Source: Deltaproteobacteria bacterium
GTDB taxonomy: Bacteria; Desulfobacterota; DSM-4660; Desulfatiglandales; HGW-15
DNA: 15,054 bases
Assembly: GCA_020342025.1 (NCBI GenBank)
Contig: CP070840.1
Location: 917,152-932,205, forward strand
Direction of reading: 5' to 3'
Both the position numbers and the translations under genes were made by a program. This document shows, piece by piece, positions 1 through 7,386 of the stretch. The notes under the pieces are model-generated. The model had not been told where the DNA came from. It searched no databases and was given only the letters and a program-made list of their open reading frames with translations. How positions within the stretch are numbered: the stretch's first letter is position 1; the number at the start of each line of letters is the position of its first letter.

Positions 1-3000
1 CCAGGGATGAGACCCAGGTATGGGGAGGGCTTCATCTGAAGCACCCTCCCGTTTATCGTCCTTCGGCTCGCACTGGATAACATGAGTTTTGAGCGGGCAC
101 GGGTCATCCCCACGTAGAAGAGCCTTTTCTCCTCCTCCTCATCCCGGTCTCCAAAAAGCGTACAGGGGATAAGTCCCTCTTCGCACCCGGTGATGAATAC
201 AACAGGCCATTCCAAACCTTTGGCCGCATGAAGGGACATGAGGGCCACACGATCTCCTGAAAGCGTCGCGAGGTCGATGCCCCGCTCAACAGAGAGGATA
301 TCCAGAAAAGACTTTAGATCCCCTTGAAAATTTGCAGCCGTCGCTTTCATGCGGCGGAGGGTTTCGGCTGAGTCCTCCGATGAGAGATCGAATTCGTGCA
401 ACGTCGCAGCCTTGTCAATGAGGTCTTCCAAGGATTCCTCGGTCTCACATCTTCTAAGAAGCTCTTTTGCGTCCAAATTCTTCACATCCGGCAGATCCAG
501 GTAGGTTTTAAGGTGGTAAGGATTCTCTGGGTATTGGAGGGCATGCAGAAACCGCCAAACAATGTTTGCCGGATACCGGTGAATGAGGGGCTTCTCCCCC
601 GACCTTATGAAAGGGATGCCGGCCCTTGCCAGGGCCTCCTGAAGCCCATCACCCTGGGCGTTCAGACGAAAAAGCACAGCGATATCCCCGAAACCGAAGT
701 TTTCCCCATCTTCATGGGAGGATACCCTGCCACTATCTAATGAAAAGTAGGTGGTACCCCCCAGCAGCTTTTCAATCTGTTCCACGATCATCTCAGCCTC
801 TTCAGCGTGGGTCCGACACGAAGCAAAGCGGATGGGATCTCCCCCTCCCAGGACTCCCCTAAGAGGCTCTTGTCTTCTCATGAGGCCAGAGGACCCACTG
901 AGAATGACTTGAGAAGAGCGGTAATTTTTTGAAAGCTTGACCTCTTTTGCTCCGGGAAAGTCCTCGGAAAAACGGTAGAAGTTCTCTAGGTTTGCCCCTC
1001 GAAAACCATAGATGGCCTGATCAGGGTCTCCAATGGCACAAATTTCGCCAGAGCCCATTTGGATGAGCGCTTTCAGAAGGGCTACCTGGACGCTATTGGT
1101 ATCCTGGTACTCATCCACAAAGATCTTCAGAAATCTCTCTGCGTACTTGCTGCATATTTCAGGGAACTCGTAAAAAAGCCTTAGGGTTTCCACCTGCAAA
1201 TCATCCAGATCAAACATGCCCAGCTCACGCAGCTTTTGCTGGTAGCTTTCAAAATAAGGAAGAAGGGCGCTGTGATCTGGGGCCTTTTTATCCACCATAA
1301 CGGAGGCGATTTTCAGTCGGGGGAGCTCTTTCATGAGCTTGTTGGCGATCCGTTTCTCCCCCCCAGATTCGGAAATGACACGTTTAACAAGAATCGGCAC
1401 ATCCAGCTCTGAACAGACGTTAAAGGAAGGGGGGAGACTTAGGTTTTCCCCTTCTTTTCTCAAGACCTGTAGGCAAAAGCCATGAAACGTGGATACCCAG
1501 ACAGCACCTTCTGCCTGTTCAGGCAGGAGATTGGATATTCTTTCCTCCATCTCCCGGGCCGCCTTATTGGTAAAGGTAAGGGCAAGGACTTGGCTTGGTG
1601 AAGCGTGTCCGGATTGAATGAGGTGGGCAATCCTGTGGGAGAGGGTCATAGTCTTCCCGGTTCCTGGTCCAGCCACGACAATGAGATGGCTGCCGTAATG
1701 GAGCACGGCTTCCCTCTGCTCTGGATTCAAAGGGCCAAGAATCGGATCTGAAGGTAAAGTATGGTCAGGATGTTGAGGCGTCTCTTTCTTCTTTTTAGCA
1801 ACTCCCTCATCTCTAAACTCCTTTTTCAGGCCAGGTTTTTCTCTTTTTGGGGCGTGGAAGAGAGCACACTGTCCCACCAACGCATCCCTTTCAGCCTCTT
1901 CGAATAAACGGATGGTGCCATATTCTCCATCGTAACCTTCCTCGCGGATGACTTGGTTTTGCCTCATCCTGTGGATGGCCTTTGAAAGGAGAACGCCTCC
2001 CGCCTTCTCGATATTTTCCGGTCGAGCATCCATGAGAATATGAAGTTCTGGACCGAGGGCGACGAGTAGGTCTTCATAGGTGGAAGCCACCCTCTTTGTT
2101 GAAGGGCCACAATCAAATATCTCAGAGAGGATTTCGGTGAGAGGAATCAGACAGTAGAAATCTTTTGAGAGTTGAGGCTTGTCACGGTCTGAAAGCGCCT
2201 CCACCCGGTGGAGAACGCCAATGGTCAAAGGCTTGCCGCACGAAGGACAGAGCCCGTCGTGAGCCCTGGTCTCCTTGGGGTGGAATCTGACCTGGCACTT
2301 ACGGTGCCCATCAAAATGGTATTTGCCTTCCTCAGGAAAGAACTCGATGGTGCCTTCAAAGCCACTCCTCTGGATCATGGCCTGCAATATTTTGTCATAA
2401 TCCAACGCTGTGTCAAAGATGTTCGCCTCCCTGCCCAGTTTCGCAGGGGAGTGGGCGTCGGAGTTGGAAACGAGCAGATATTTGTCGATGGCGGACAGAC
2501 GCCGGTTCATGGGGGGGTCAGAGGAGAGGCCCGTCTCAAGGGCATGGATATGAGAAGTGAGGTCTCCAAAGCATTCCTCTATGGCGTCGAAACCCGACTT
2601 GGAACCAAAGAGGGAAAACCAGGGTGTCCAGATATGGGCGGGTATAAAAAAGGCCCGCTCACTCACTTCAAGCACAATCTCCAGGAGGTCTCGCGAATCC
2701 AGACCCAGGATGGGCCTACCATCAGAGGAGAGGTTTCCGATTCGATCAAGTTTTTTGTTCAGCCTGAAAACGGCGTCCATGTCAGGCATGAGGATGAGAT
2801 GGTGAATTTTGCGGGTATTTCCTTCCCTCTTATAGATGCAGCTTATCTCTCCGGAGAGCACAAATCTTGTTGGTTTCTGGCAGGACGCGGGGACCTCCCT
2901 TTCGATGGACGTCTCCAGTTCAGGTTTTAATCGATAAAGGCCATTTTCCGCTTCGATCAGTTTATCCTGAAGCTCAGACAACCACCCAGCATGGGTGAAA

Positions 3001-3125
3001 TCGCCTGTTCCGATAAGGGTGATCCCCTTCTTCTTTCCCCAGAGGGCAAGATGCTCCGGATCCAGGTTGCGCGAAGTAGCTCGGGAAAAGCGGGAATGGA
3101 CATGCAAGTCGGCGAGGAATTTCAT
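1..3125 (-). CDS. EndoQ-type PHP endonuclease fused to UvrD/Rep-family helicase (3' end cut by window)
   Basis: The frame is open from an ATG at 3125 to the window edge (1041 codons seen). Residues 1-405 match the EndoQ/TIGR00375 family: DLHVHSRFS at 6-14, then GTGDFTH, PAHIWTPW, ETGLSSDP and SNSDAHSPAKLG. A zinc-binding element follows (C277, H282, C293, C296, with CPSCGKPLT). Known EndoQ enzymes nick DNA 5' of deaminated bases. A lysine-rich linker (about 420-460) leads to a superfamily 1A helicase: AGPGTGKT (485-492, K491), FVDEYQD (D671, E672), QAIYGFRG, SLHAAKGLEW and VGMTRAR (R1009). All helicase motifs through VI are present, so only a short C-terminal tail should be missing. The inferred role is cytosolic DNA repair in which the protein nicks at a damaged base and then unwinds from the nick. 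The start is fixed by the PHP motif, which begins six residues in. The gene lies 104 bp downstream of the thioredoxin-like gene on the same strand. Confidence 0.93.
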   Translation of the reverse strand, partial: MKFLADLHVHSRFSRATSRNLDPEHLALWGKKKGITLIGTGDFTHAGWLSELQDKLIEAENGLYRLKPELETSIEREVPASCQKPTRFVLSGEISCIYKREGNTRKIHHLILMPDMDAVFRLNKKLDRIGNLSSDGRPILGLDSRDLLEIVLEVSERAFFIPAHIWTPWFSLFGSKSGFDAIEECFGDLTSHIHALETGLSSDPPMNRRLSAIDKYLLVSNSDAHSPAKLGREANIFDTALDYDKILQAMIQRSGFEGTIEFFPEEGKYHFDGHRKCQVRFHPKETRAHDGLCPSCGKPLTIGVLHRVEALSDRDKPQLSKDFYCLIPLTEILSEIFDCGPSTKRVASTYEDLLVALGPELHILMDARPENIEKAGGVLLSKAIHRMRQNQVIREEGYDGEYGTIRLFEEAERDALVGQCALFHAPKREKPGLKKEFRDEGVAKKKKETPQHPDHTLPSDPILGPLNPEQREAVLHYGSHLIVVAGPGTGKTMTLSHRIAHLIQSGHASPSQVLALTFTNKAAREMEERISNLLPEQAEGAVWVSTFHGFCLQVLRKEGENLSLPPSFNVCSELDVPILVKRVISESGGEKRIANKLMKELPRLKIASVMVDKKAPDHSALLPYFESYQQKLRELGMFDLDDLQVETLRLFYEFPEICSKYAERFLKIFVDEYQDTNSVQVALLKALIQMGSGEICAIGDPDQAIYGFRGANLENFYRFSEDFPGAKEVKLSKNYRSSQVILSGSSGLMRRQEPLRGVLGGGDPIRFASCRTHAEEAEMIVEQIEKLLGGTTYFSLDSGRVSSHEDGENFGFGDIAVLFRLNAQGDGLQEALARAGIPFIRSGEKPLIHRYPANIVWRFLHALQYPENPYHLKTYLDLPDVKNLDAKELLRRCETEESLEDLIDKAATLHEFDLSSEDSAETLRRMKATAANFQGDLKSFLDILSVERGIDLATLSGDRVALMSLHAAKGLEWPVVFITGCEEGLIPCTLFGDRDEEEEKRLFYVGMTRARSKLMLSSASRRTINGRVLQMKPSPYLGLIP

Positions 3126-3128
3126 ATG

Positions 3129-3142
3129 GGGGACTATTCCCC
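3129..3142 (-). promoter_or_regulatory. Small hairpin over the ribosome-binding region of the EndoQ-helicase gene
   Basis: On the minus strand a perfect 5-bp stem (GGGGA, loop ATAG, TCCCC) ends four bases before the ATG at 3125. Its 5' arm is the only Shine-Dalgarno-like purine run near the start. Folding would therefore hide the ribosome-binding site and could hold translation low. This is seen in sequence only, and the stem is short. Confidence 0.3.
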
Positions 3143-3176
3143 ATCCGGGAATGCATGTCAACCACCTACTCACTTC

Positions 3177-3213
3177 AAAATCCCCCAATATCCGAGGGGG
3201 GCAGGGGGAATTT
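3177..3213. repeat. C/G-run inverted repeat between the thioredoxin-like and helicase genes
   Basis: AAAATCCCCC (3177-3186) and GGGGGAATTT (3204-3213) pair at nine of ten positions around a 17-nt loop that itself contains GGGGGG. This resembles the C-run/G-run palindromes scattered between genes in many deltaproteobacteria (from memory). In the transcript it would form a hairpin in the 104-nt spacer, where it could stabilise or attenuate the mRNA. There is no U-run after it, so it does not look like a simple terminator. Confidence 0.5.
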
Positions 3214-3229
3214 GCCGCAAGTCGTCCTG

Positions 3230-3787
3230 CTAAAGGATGTAACGCAAATGGCCTTCTATTTCTTGTTTAGATACGGCACCGAGCAATTTATTGATCTGCT
3301 TTCCGTTTTTGAACAGAATCATGGTGGGCGTGCTCATGATATCGTACTGGGAAGCGGTAAGGGGATTTTGATCTATATTCATCTTCCCTACTTTGATCTG
3401 ACCCGCATACTCGGATGCCAGTTGATCAAGGATGGGATCAAGTGTTTTACAGTAGGCGCACGTGGGGGAGTAGTATTCCATGAGAACAGGGCCTGGAAAA
3501 GCGAGGACTTCCTGATTGAAGTTTCGATCAGTAATGAAGGTGGGGTGATTATAATATGGAATGGCTTGAAGAGGTGCATGGCATTTGCCACATTTGGGTT
3601 GGTCGTCGAGCAAATCCTTAAAAAGTCTGTTCTTTACACCGCACTCCGAACATTTGACGACCAAGGTTTCTGGCTTCAAAATGGCTTTGCATTTGCCGCA
3701 AATGGGGTTATCTTTCAATCGCCCTTTGGGGACTCGATTTTTGGTGCCGCAGCTGGAACATTCGATGATTGCGCTATCCTGATTCAT
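3230..3787 (-). CDS. Thioredoxin-fold protein with two N-terminal zinc ribbons (TrxC-like)
   Basis: This is a 185-residue protein. Two similar four-cysteine zinc ribbons come first: C10/C13/C30/C33 and C46/C49/C66/C69, each with the CxxCGxKNR pattern. A thioredoxin domain follows (about 83-185) with active site CAYC (C110, C113) and cis-proline P154 in STPT. The position of the buried acidic residue of thioredoxin carries E104. TrxC (thioredoxin 2) normally has one zinc ribbon and about 140 residues, so the extra length is a ribbon duplication. The expected role is cytosolic thiol-disulfide exchange, and the ribbons may sense zinc or oxidation. The CAYC site differs from the usual CGPC, so its redox potential may differ. 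No signal peptide is seen. It is probably first in an operon with the EndoQ-helicase. Confidence 0.9.
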   Translation of the reverse strand: MNQDSAIIECSSCGTKNRVPKGRLKDNPICGKCKAILKPETLVVKCSECGVKNRLFKDLLDDQPKCGKCHAPLQAIPYYNHPTFITDRNFNQEVLAFPGPVLMEYYSPTCAYCKTLDPILDQLASEYAGQIKVGKMNIDQNPLTASQYDIMSTPTMILFKNGKQINKLLGAVSKQEIEGHLRYIL

Positions 3788-3826
3788 GCTTTCTCCCGTG
3801 TTCTCCCCACAGAATGAATTGTCCGT

Positions 3827-3855
3827 TTGACTTTATGTCCCGGCGCTGTTACATG
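3827..3855 (+). promoter_or_regulatory. Candidate sigma70-type promoter for the acyl-CoA ligase gene
   Basis: TTGACT (3827-3832) is followed after 17 bp by TACATG (3850-3855), which is preceded by an extended TGT. The -35 is good and the -10 is weak. A TATAAT at 3873-3878 lacks a convincing -35. A 6-bp hairpin (CTTCCC 3938-3943, GGGAAG 3951-3956) lies just before the Shine-Dalgarno GGGAGGAGA. Confidence 0.3.
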
Positions 3856-3870
3856 ACACTTTATTTTAGA

Positions 3871-3899
3871 AATATAATGCATCTTGGCCAATTTGCAAA
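3871..3899 (-). promoter_or_regulatory. Candidate sigma70-type promoter for the thioredoxin-like gene
   Basis: Read on the minus strand, TTTGCA (3894-3899) is followed after exactly 17 bp by TATATT (3871-3876). These match the -35 and -10 consensus at four and five of six positions. The site lies 84 bp from the ATG in the 181-bp divergent region. It overlaps a TATAAT read on the plus strand, so the two divergent genes may compete for polymerase. Confidence 0.35.
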
Positions 3900-3968
3900 A
3901 GAAACGAGGCAAAAAATTGATGGTCTCATGAGGATGTCTTCCCCTTTTTAGGGAAGCGGGAGGAGACC

Positions 3969-5531
3969 GTGAACATTGGTAAATTACTGACAAAATCAGC
4001 GGGGACCTTCCCGAACAATCTGGCCATCGTGCACGGTTCCAGGAGATTTACCTATACTCAATTTAACGCCAGAGCGAATCGCCTTGCAAACGCGCTGTAC
4101 AAGCTGGGTGTCAGGCAGGGAGACAATGTGGCGCTGCTCCAATCTAACTACCCTGAAATGTTGGAATCTATGTTTGCCTGTTTCAAGGCCGGCTGTGGAG
4201 CAGTGCCCATCAACTGGCGTCTCCATCCTAATGAGTTTGCTTTTATAATAGACCACTCTGATGCAAAGGCCGTTATTCTATCCCCTGAATTCAATGAATC
4301 TATGGTTGATATTCGAGGGCGAATAAAAAAGGCTCAACACCGTATTACACTGTCAGGTGCTGAAGGCGAACTTCTTGATTATGAAAAGCTGATATCCACA
4401 GAATCTGAAGAATTTACAGATGCTGAAGTTCAAGTTGACGATCTCGCATGGCTATTTTACACCTCGGGAACAACGGGAACGCCAAAAGGCGCCATGTTGA
4501 CCCACCGCAACCTGCTCGCCATGACAATGAATTTTTATGCAGATATTCGCCCCGGTTTCGGCGCGGATGACGTGGCTCTTCATGCAGCCCCACTCTCCCA
4601 TGGCAGTGGCCTCTATGCCTTACCTAACATAGGTAAAGCGGCGGCAAACATCATCTTGGAGTCTAAAGCATTTGATCCTGATCTGATTTTCAAGGCGATT
4701 CAAGACTACCGGGTGACCAATATGTTCGCTGCCCCAACCATGATTAAATTTATGGTGGAAAGTGATGCGGTGGACAAATATGATCACAGCTCTCTGAAAG
4801 CCTTGAATTATGGCGGTGCGCCCATGCTGGTGGAAGATCTGAAAGAGGCGATGATGAAATTGGGGCCATGTCTCGTACAGCTGTATGGGCAGGCGGAATC
4901 TCCCATGACCATCACCTATCTCCCGCAAAGAGATCACGTCTTGGATGGCACGCCAGAGCAAATGAAACGGCTTTCCTCCGCAGGGTTCCCGCGCACGGAT
5001 GTGGAGGTGGAGATCTTTGACCCAGATGATAAAAAACTTCCACCTGGCGAGGCGGGAGAGATCGTGACGCGCTCAGACCTGGTGATGAAAGGGTACTGGC
5101 GTAACCCTGAAGCCACAGCAGAGACGCTCAAAAATGGATGGCTCCATACAGGAGATGTGGGCTATATGGATGAAGGCGGGTATCTATTCATTATGGATCG
5201 GTCAAAGGACATGATCATAAGCGGTGGAGAGAATATCTATCCTCGCGAGATCGAGGAGGTTCTGATATGCCATTCAGCCGTCAGGGAGGTGGCTGTTGTG
5301 GGGGTTCCTGACCCCAAATGGGGTGAGGCGGTTAAGGCTGTGGTATCATTGGTTGAGGGGGGATCTGTCACGGAGGATGAATTGATCGCTTTTTGTAAAG
5401 ATCATATCGCTAGCTATAAGAAACCGAAATCCGTGGATTTTGTGGATGAGTTGCCCAAGAACAATTACGGAAAAATCTTAAAGAGGGAATTGCGGGCCAA
5501 GTACTGGGAGGATAAGGAGCGAAAGGTGTAG
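3969..5531 (+). CDS. Acyl-CoA synthetase (AMP-forming, FadD-like adenylating ligase)
   Basis: This is a 520-residue class I adenylate-forming enzyme of normal family length. It activates a carboxylic acid with ATP to an acyl-AMP and transfers it to CoA. The P-loop-like motif TSGTTGTPKG is at 165-174. It is followed by YGQAESPMT (acyl-binding and adenine region), GWLHTGD (D396 binds the ribose), RSKDMIISGGENIYP (hinge) and PKNNYGK with the catalytic lysine K502. The acid substrate cannot be read from sequence; medium or long fatty acids or alicyclic/aromatic acids are possible. The start is GTG, chosen because GGGAGGAGA lies directly upstream and the conserved N-terminus begins at once. No membrane segment is seen. 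The gene heads a plus-strand run that also contains dephospho-CoA kinase. Confidence 0.92.
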   Translation: MNIGKLLTKSAGTFPNNLAIVHGSRRFTYTQFNARANRLANALYKLGVRQGDNVALLQSNYPEMLESMFACFKAGCGAVPINWRLHPNEFAFIIDHSDAKAVILSPEFNESMVDIRGRIKKAQHRITLSGAEGELLDYEKLISTESEEFTDAEVQVDDLAWLFYTSGTTGTPKGAMLTHRNLLAMTMNFYADIRPGFGADDVALHAAPLSHGSGLYALPNIGKAAANIILESKAFDPDLIFKAIQDYRVTNMFAAPTMIKFMVESDAVDKYDHSSLKALNYGGAPMLVEDLKEAMMKLGPCLVQLYGQAESPMTITYLPQRDHVLDGTPEQMKRLSSAGFPRTDVEVEIFDPDDKKLPPGEAGEIVTRSDLVMKGYWRNPEATAETLKNGWLHTGDVGYMDEGGYLFIMDRSKDMIISGGENIYPREIEEVLICHSAVREVAVVGVPDPKWGEAVKAVVSLVEGGSVTEDELIAFCKDHIASYKKPKSVDFVDELPKNNYGKILKRELRAKYWEDKERKV

Positions 5532-5670
5532 AGGCTGTCGAAAACGTCCATCTGCCGTTTGACAGGCTCGCGGCCCTGAGCAAAGTCGAAGGGCTGCGTT
5601 ACCCTCGTCCCTCGTCACTGCGGCGTACATCTATGAACGCCTCATTTTCTTCTTACGAAGAGGCAAAATA
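5532..5670. repeat. Intergenic spacer with a REP-like palindromic repeat
   Basis: The 139-bp spacer holds a segment (about 5561-5597) starting GACAGGCTC and containing GAGCAAAGTCGAAGGG. It closely resembles a REP-type sequence common between genes in many environmental bacteria (from memory). GCGGCCCT (5570-5577) can pair with AGGGCTGC (5590-5597) around a 12-nt loop, allowing one G-U pair. No U-run follows, so it is not a classic terminator. It separates the ligase from the DUF2889-like gene. A weak Shine-Dalgarno (AGAGG) lies before the next start. Confidence 0.45.
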
Positions 5671-6168
5671 ATGGCTGATATACTTTGTTTTTCCAGAAAC
5701 AGATGTACCAGTGTGGAACAAATCGATGAGAAGACCATGAGATCCTCGTGCCGTCTTCAGGATACATTAACGGATGCCCTAGTGGAGGTCACGGTAAGAA
5801 TCCCTGATCTTGAAGTGATTGATGTGAGGGGGAAGATTACACGTTCATTTGGGGAAGAAGAGATCCAAGTTACGGACGCTCTCAGAAAGGTGATCGGTAT
5901 TCGGGTCGGACCGGGCATGAAAAAGATCATTAAAGGGCTCATGGGGGGATCGCAGGTTGAGAAGCAATTAGTGTTCATGGTGGAGGAGTGCTGCGATGGC
6001 GTGATCCTCACCTTCACGAAAGAGGTACTGCTTTCTGTGCCCAAAGACAAATTGGAAGAGAGGGAATTCTTCGAAAATATGGTGAGGTCAAATCCCAGAC
6101 TTTACAATAGCTGTGCTGCCCTTGCACCGGGAAGTCCACTTATGGAAGGGATTAAACCACAGAAATGA
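5671..6168 (+). CDS. DUF2889-like protein of unknown function
   Basis: This 165-residue protein begins with an SRNRCTSVEQID segment. Its middle reads like DUF2889: a predicted beta-rich half (about 30-60) is followed by VIGIRVGPGMKKIIKGLMGG (about 90-110) and a helical end containing MVEECCD. It resembles the N-terminal half of the next gene, so the two are probably tandem paralogues. The Cys-x-His pair seen in the second copy (ACRHF) is replaced here by VEKQL, so any function using those residues would be lost or changed. There is no signal peptide or membrane segment. The family has no established biochemical role, so no function is assigned. It is followed after 66 bp by the second copy in the same direction. 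Confidence 0.8.
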   Translation: MADILCFSRNRCTSVEQIDEKTMRSSCRLQDTLTDALVEVTVRIPDLEVIDVRGKITRSFGEEEIQVTDALRKVIGIRVGPGMKKIIKGLMGGSQVEKQLVFMVEECCDGVILTFTKEVLLSVPKDKLEEREFFENMVRSNPRLYNSCAALAPGSPLMEGIKPQK

Positions 6169-6234
6169 TATAGTATGAGATTTTTCCAGTCTGCGAGAAT
6201 TTGAATGGGTTTGTTCAAAAAGCGGTAGAAACGT

Positions 6235-7386
6235 ATGCTCCAATTCGCACGCCATAAACTGGTCAGTATTTACAGAAAGGATGAAGATACCCTGCTTGCC
6301 CGTGGCGTCCTGGAGGATGACATATATGGATTGGAGGTGGATGTTGCTATAGGCCTGTCCACTCTGGAAATACTGTCTGTTGAAGGTAGATGGAATAGGG
6401 CAGAGAATTCCCAGTGCTCCAGAGCTATACCTTTTCTTCAGGATGCCATCGGGTTCCGAATCGATGAGGGGTTCTCCGAGAAGGTCCGAAAAATCATCGG
6501 TCGGAAGGCATGCCGACATTTTTCAGATATCCTCCTGGAATGTTGCGATGCGGCAGAAATGGCCGTCCATGTGAACAGATGGGAAACCGAAAAGGGAAAA
6601 GAGGACAGAGGAGAGTCACCAAGCCCTCCTGGTCTGGGCACCATTTCGGGAGAACCACGTTTAAAGCCAAAAGCAGAAGGCTTGCCTGCCAAAGCACAGG
6701 TGAAGGCAACCGAGGGAATGATCATAGACCTTCATGTCCACACGTCTCCTGCCTCCCCCTGCAGTTCCTCTACCGTTGATGAAATGATCAAAGAGGCCAA
6801 AAGGATTGGCCTCGATGGCATTTGCCTGACGGACCACAACTATGTCTGGGATTCCGATGAAGTTGGGGACCTGAGGCGAAAACATGAGTTTCTCATTTTG
6901 AGAGGAAACGAGATCACGACAGATCAGGGGGACATGGTCGTATTTGGTCTTGAGAGGGAGATCAAGGGGATCATAAAGCTGGAGGACCTCAGGGAAGAAG
7001 TTTTAGCAGCAAAGGGATTCCTCATTGTGGCCCATCCGTTCAGGGGGTTCTTGACCTTTGGGATTGGCAAACTGGGGTTGACCCCGGTAAAGGCCATGGA
7101 AAGGCCCCTTTTCAAGTACGTGGACGGCGTTGAAGTGATGAATTGCAAGGTCACACAAAAAGAGAACAGGTTTGCCGCGAAGGTGGCCCAAGGACTTGGT
7201 CTGCCCGCAACGGGCGGAAGCGATGCCCACGAGGTTTCTGAAGTGGGGATATATGCCACCCGGTTTTCCCGAGTCATTACCCATGAAAAGGAGCTTATCG
7301 AAGCGCTGAGAGAGGGAAGCTATGCCCCCATTGCATATAGGGAGGAGAGAAGGAAAGGGAAACAGGCCTATGGAAGCAGAACATGA
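6235..7386 (+). CDS. DUF2889-like domain fused to a PHP-type metal phosphoesterase
   Basis: This 383-residue protein has three parts. Residues 1-110 resemble DUF2889 (LLARGVLEDDIYGLEVDV, then AIGFRIDEGFSEKV and RKACRHFSDILLECCDA). A charged, proline-rich linker spans about 117-160. A PHP domain follows from M162: D165-L-H167-V-H169, ICLTDHNYVWDSDEV, RGNEITT, VAHPFRG and GGSDAHE. All metal-binding motifs appear intact, so the domain should be an active metal-dependent phosphoesterase. PHP proteins act on nucleotides, histidinol phosphate or DNA ends; the substrate here is unknown. An in-frame TAG sits two codons upstream, so the ATG at 6235 is the first possible start; its ribosome-binding site is poor. 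The 3' end overlaps the next gene by 17 bp, suggesting translational coupling. Confidence 0.88.
   Translation: MLQFARHKLVSIYRKDEDTLLARGVLEDDIYGLEVDVAIGLSTLEILSVEGRWNRAENSQCSRAIPFLQDAIGFRIDEGFSEKVRKIIGRKACRHFSDILLECCDAAEMAVHVNRWETEKGKEDRGESPSPPGLGTISGEPRLKPKAEGLPAKAQVKATEGMIIDLHVHTSPASPCSSSTVDEMIKEAKRIGLDGICLTDHNYVWDSDEVGDLRRKHEFLILRGNEITTDQGDMVVFGLEREIKGIIKLEDLREEVLAAKGFLIVAHPFRGFLTFGIGKLGLTPVKAMERPLFKYVDGVEVMNCKVTQKENRFAAKVAQGLGLPATGGSDAHEVSEVGIYATRFSRVITHEKELIEALREGSYAPIAYREERRKGKQAYGSRT

Noticed and set aside
2208..2930. 240-residue open frame on the plus strand
   Set aside because: It is antisense to the EndoQ domain, whose motifs (CPSCGKP, SNSDAH, PAHIWTPW) are clear on the minus strand.
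3155..3817. 220-residue open frame on the plus strand
   Set aside because: It is antisense to the zinc-ribbon thioredoxin gene, which has intact cysteine motifs.
3883..3897. TTGGCCAATTTGC as a sigma54 site
   Set aside because: The GG and GC elements are seven bases apart instead of the required ten.
7322..7369. Upstream ATG at 7322 as the start of the DUF169-CoaE gene
   Set aside because: Its 16 extra residues (MPPLHIGRREGKGNRP) are translated from the end of the PHP gene in another frame and precede the conserved DUF169 start. It remains possible because it has its own GAGAGGG.
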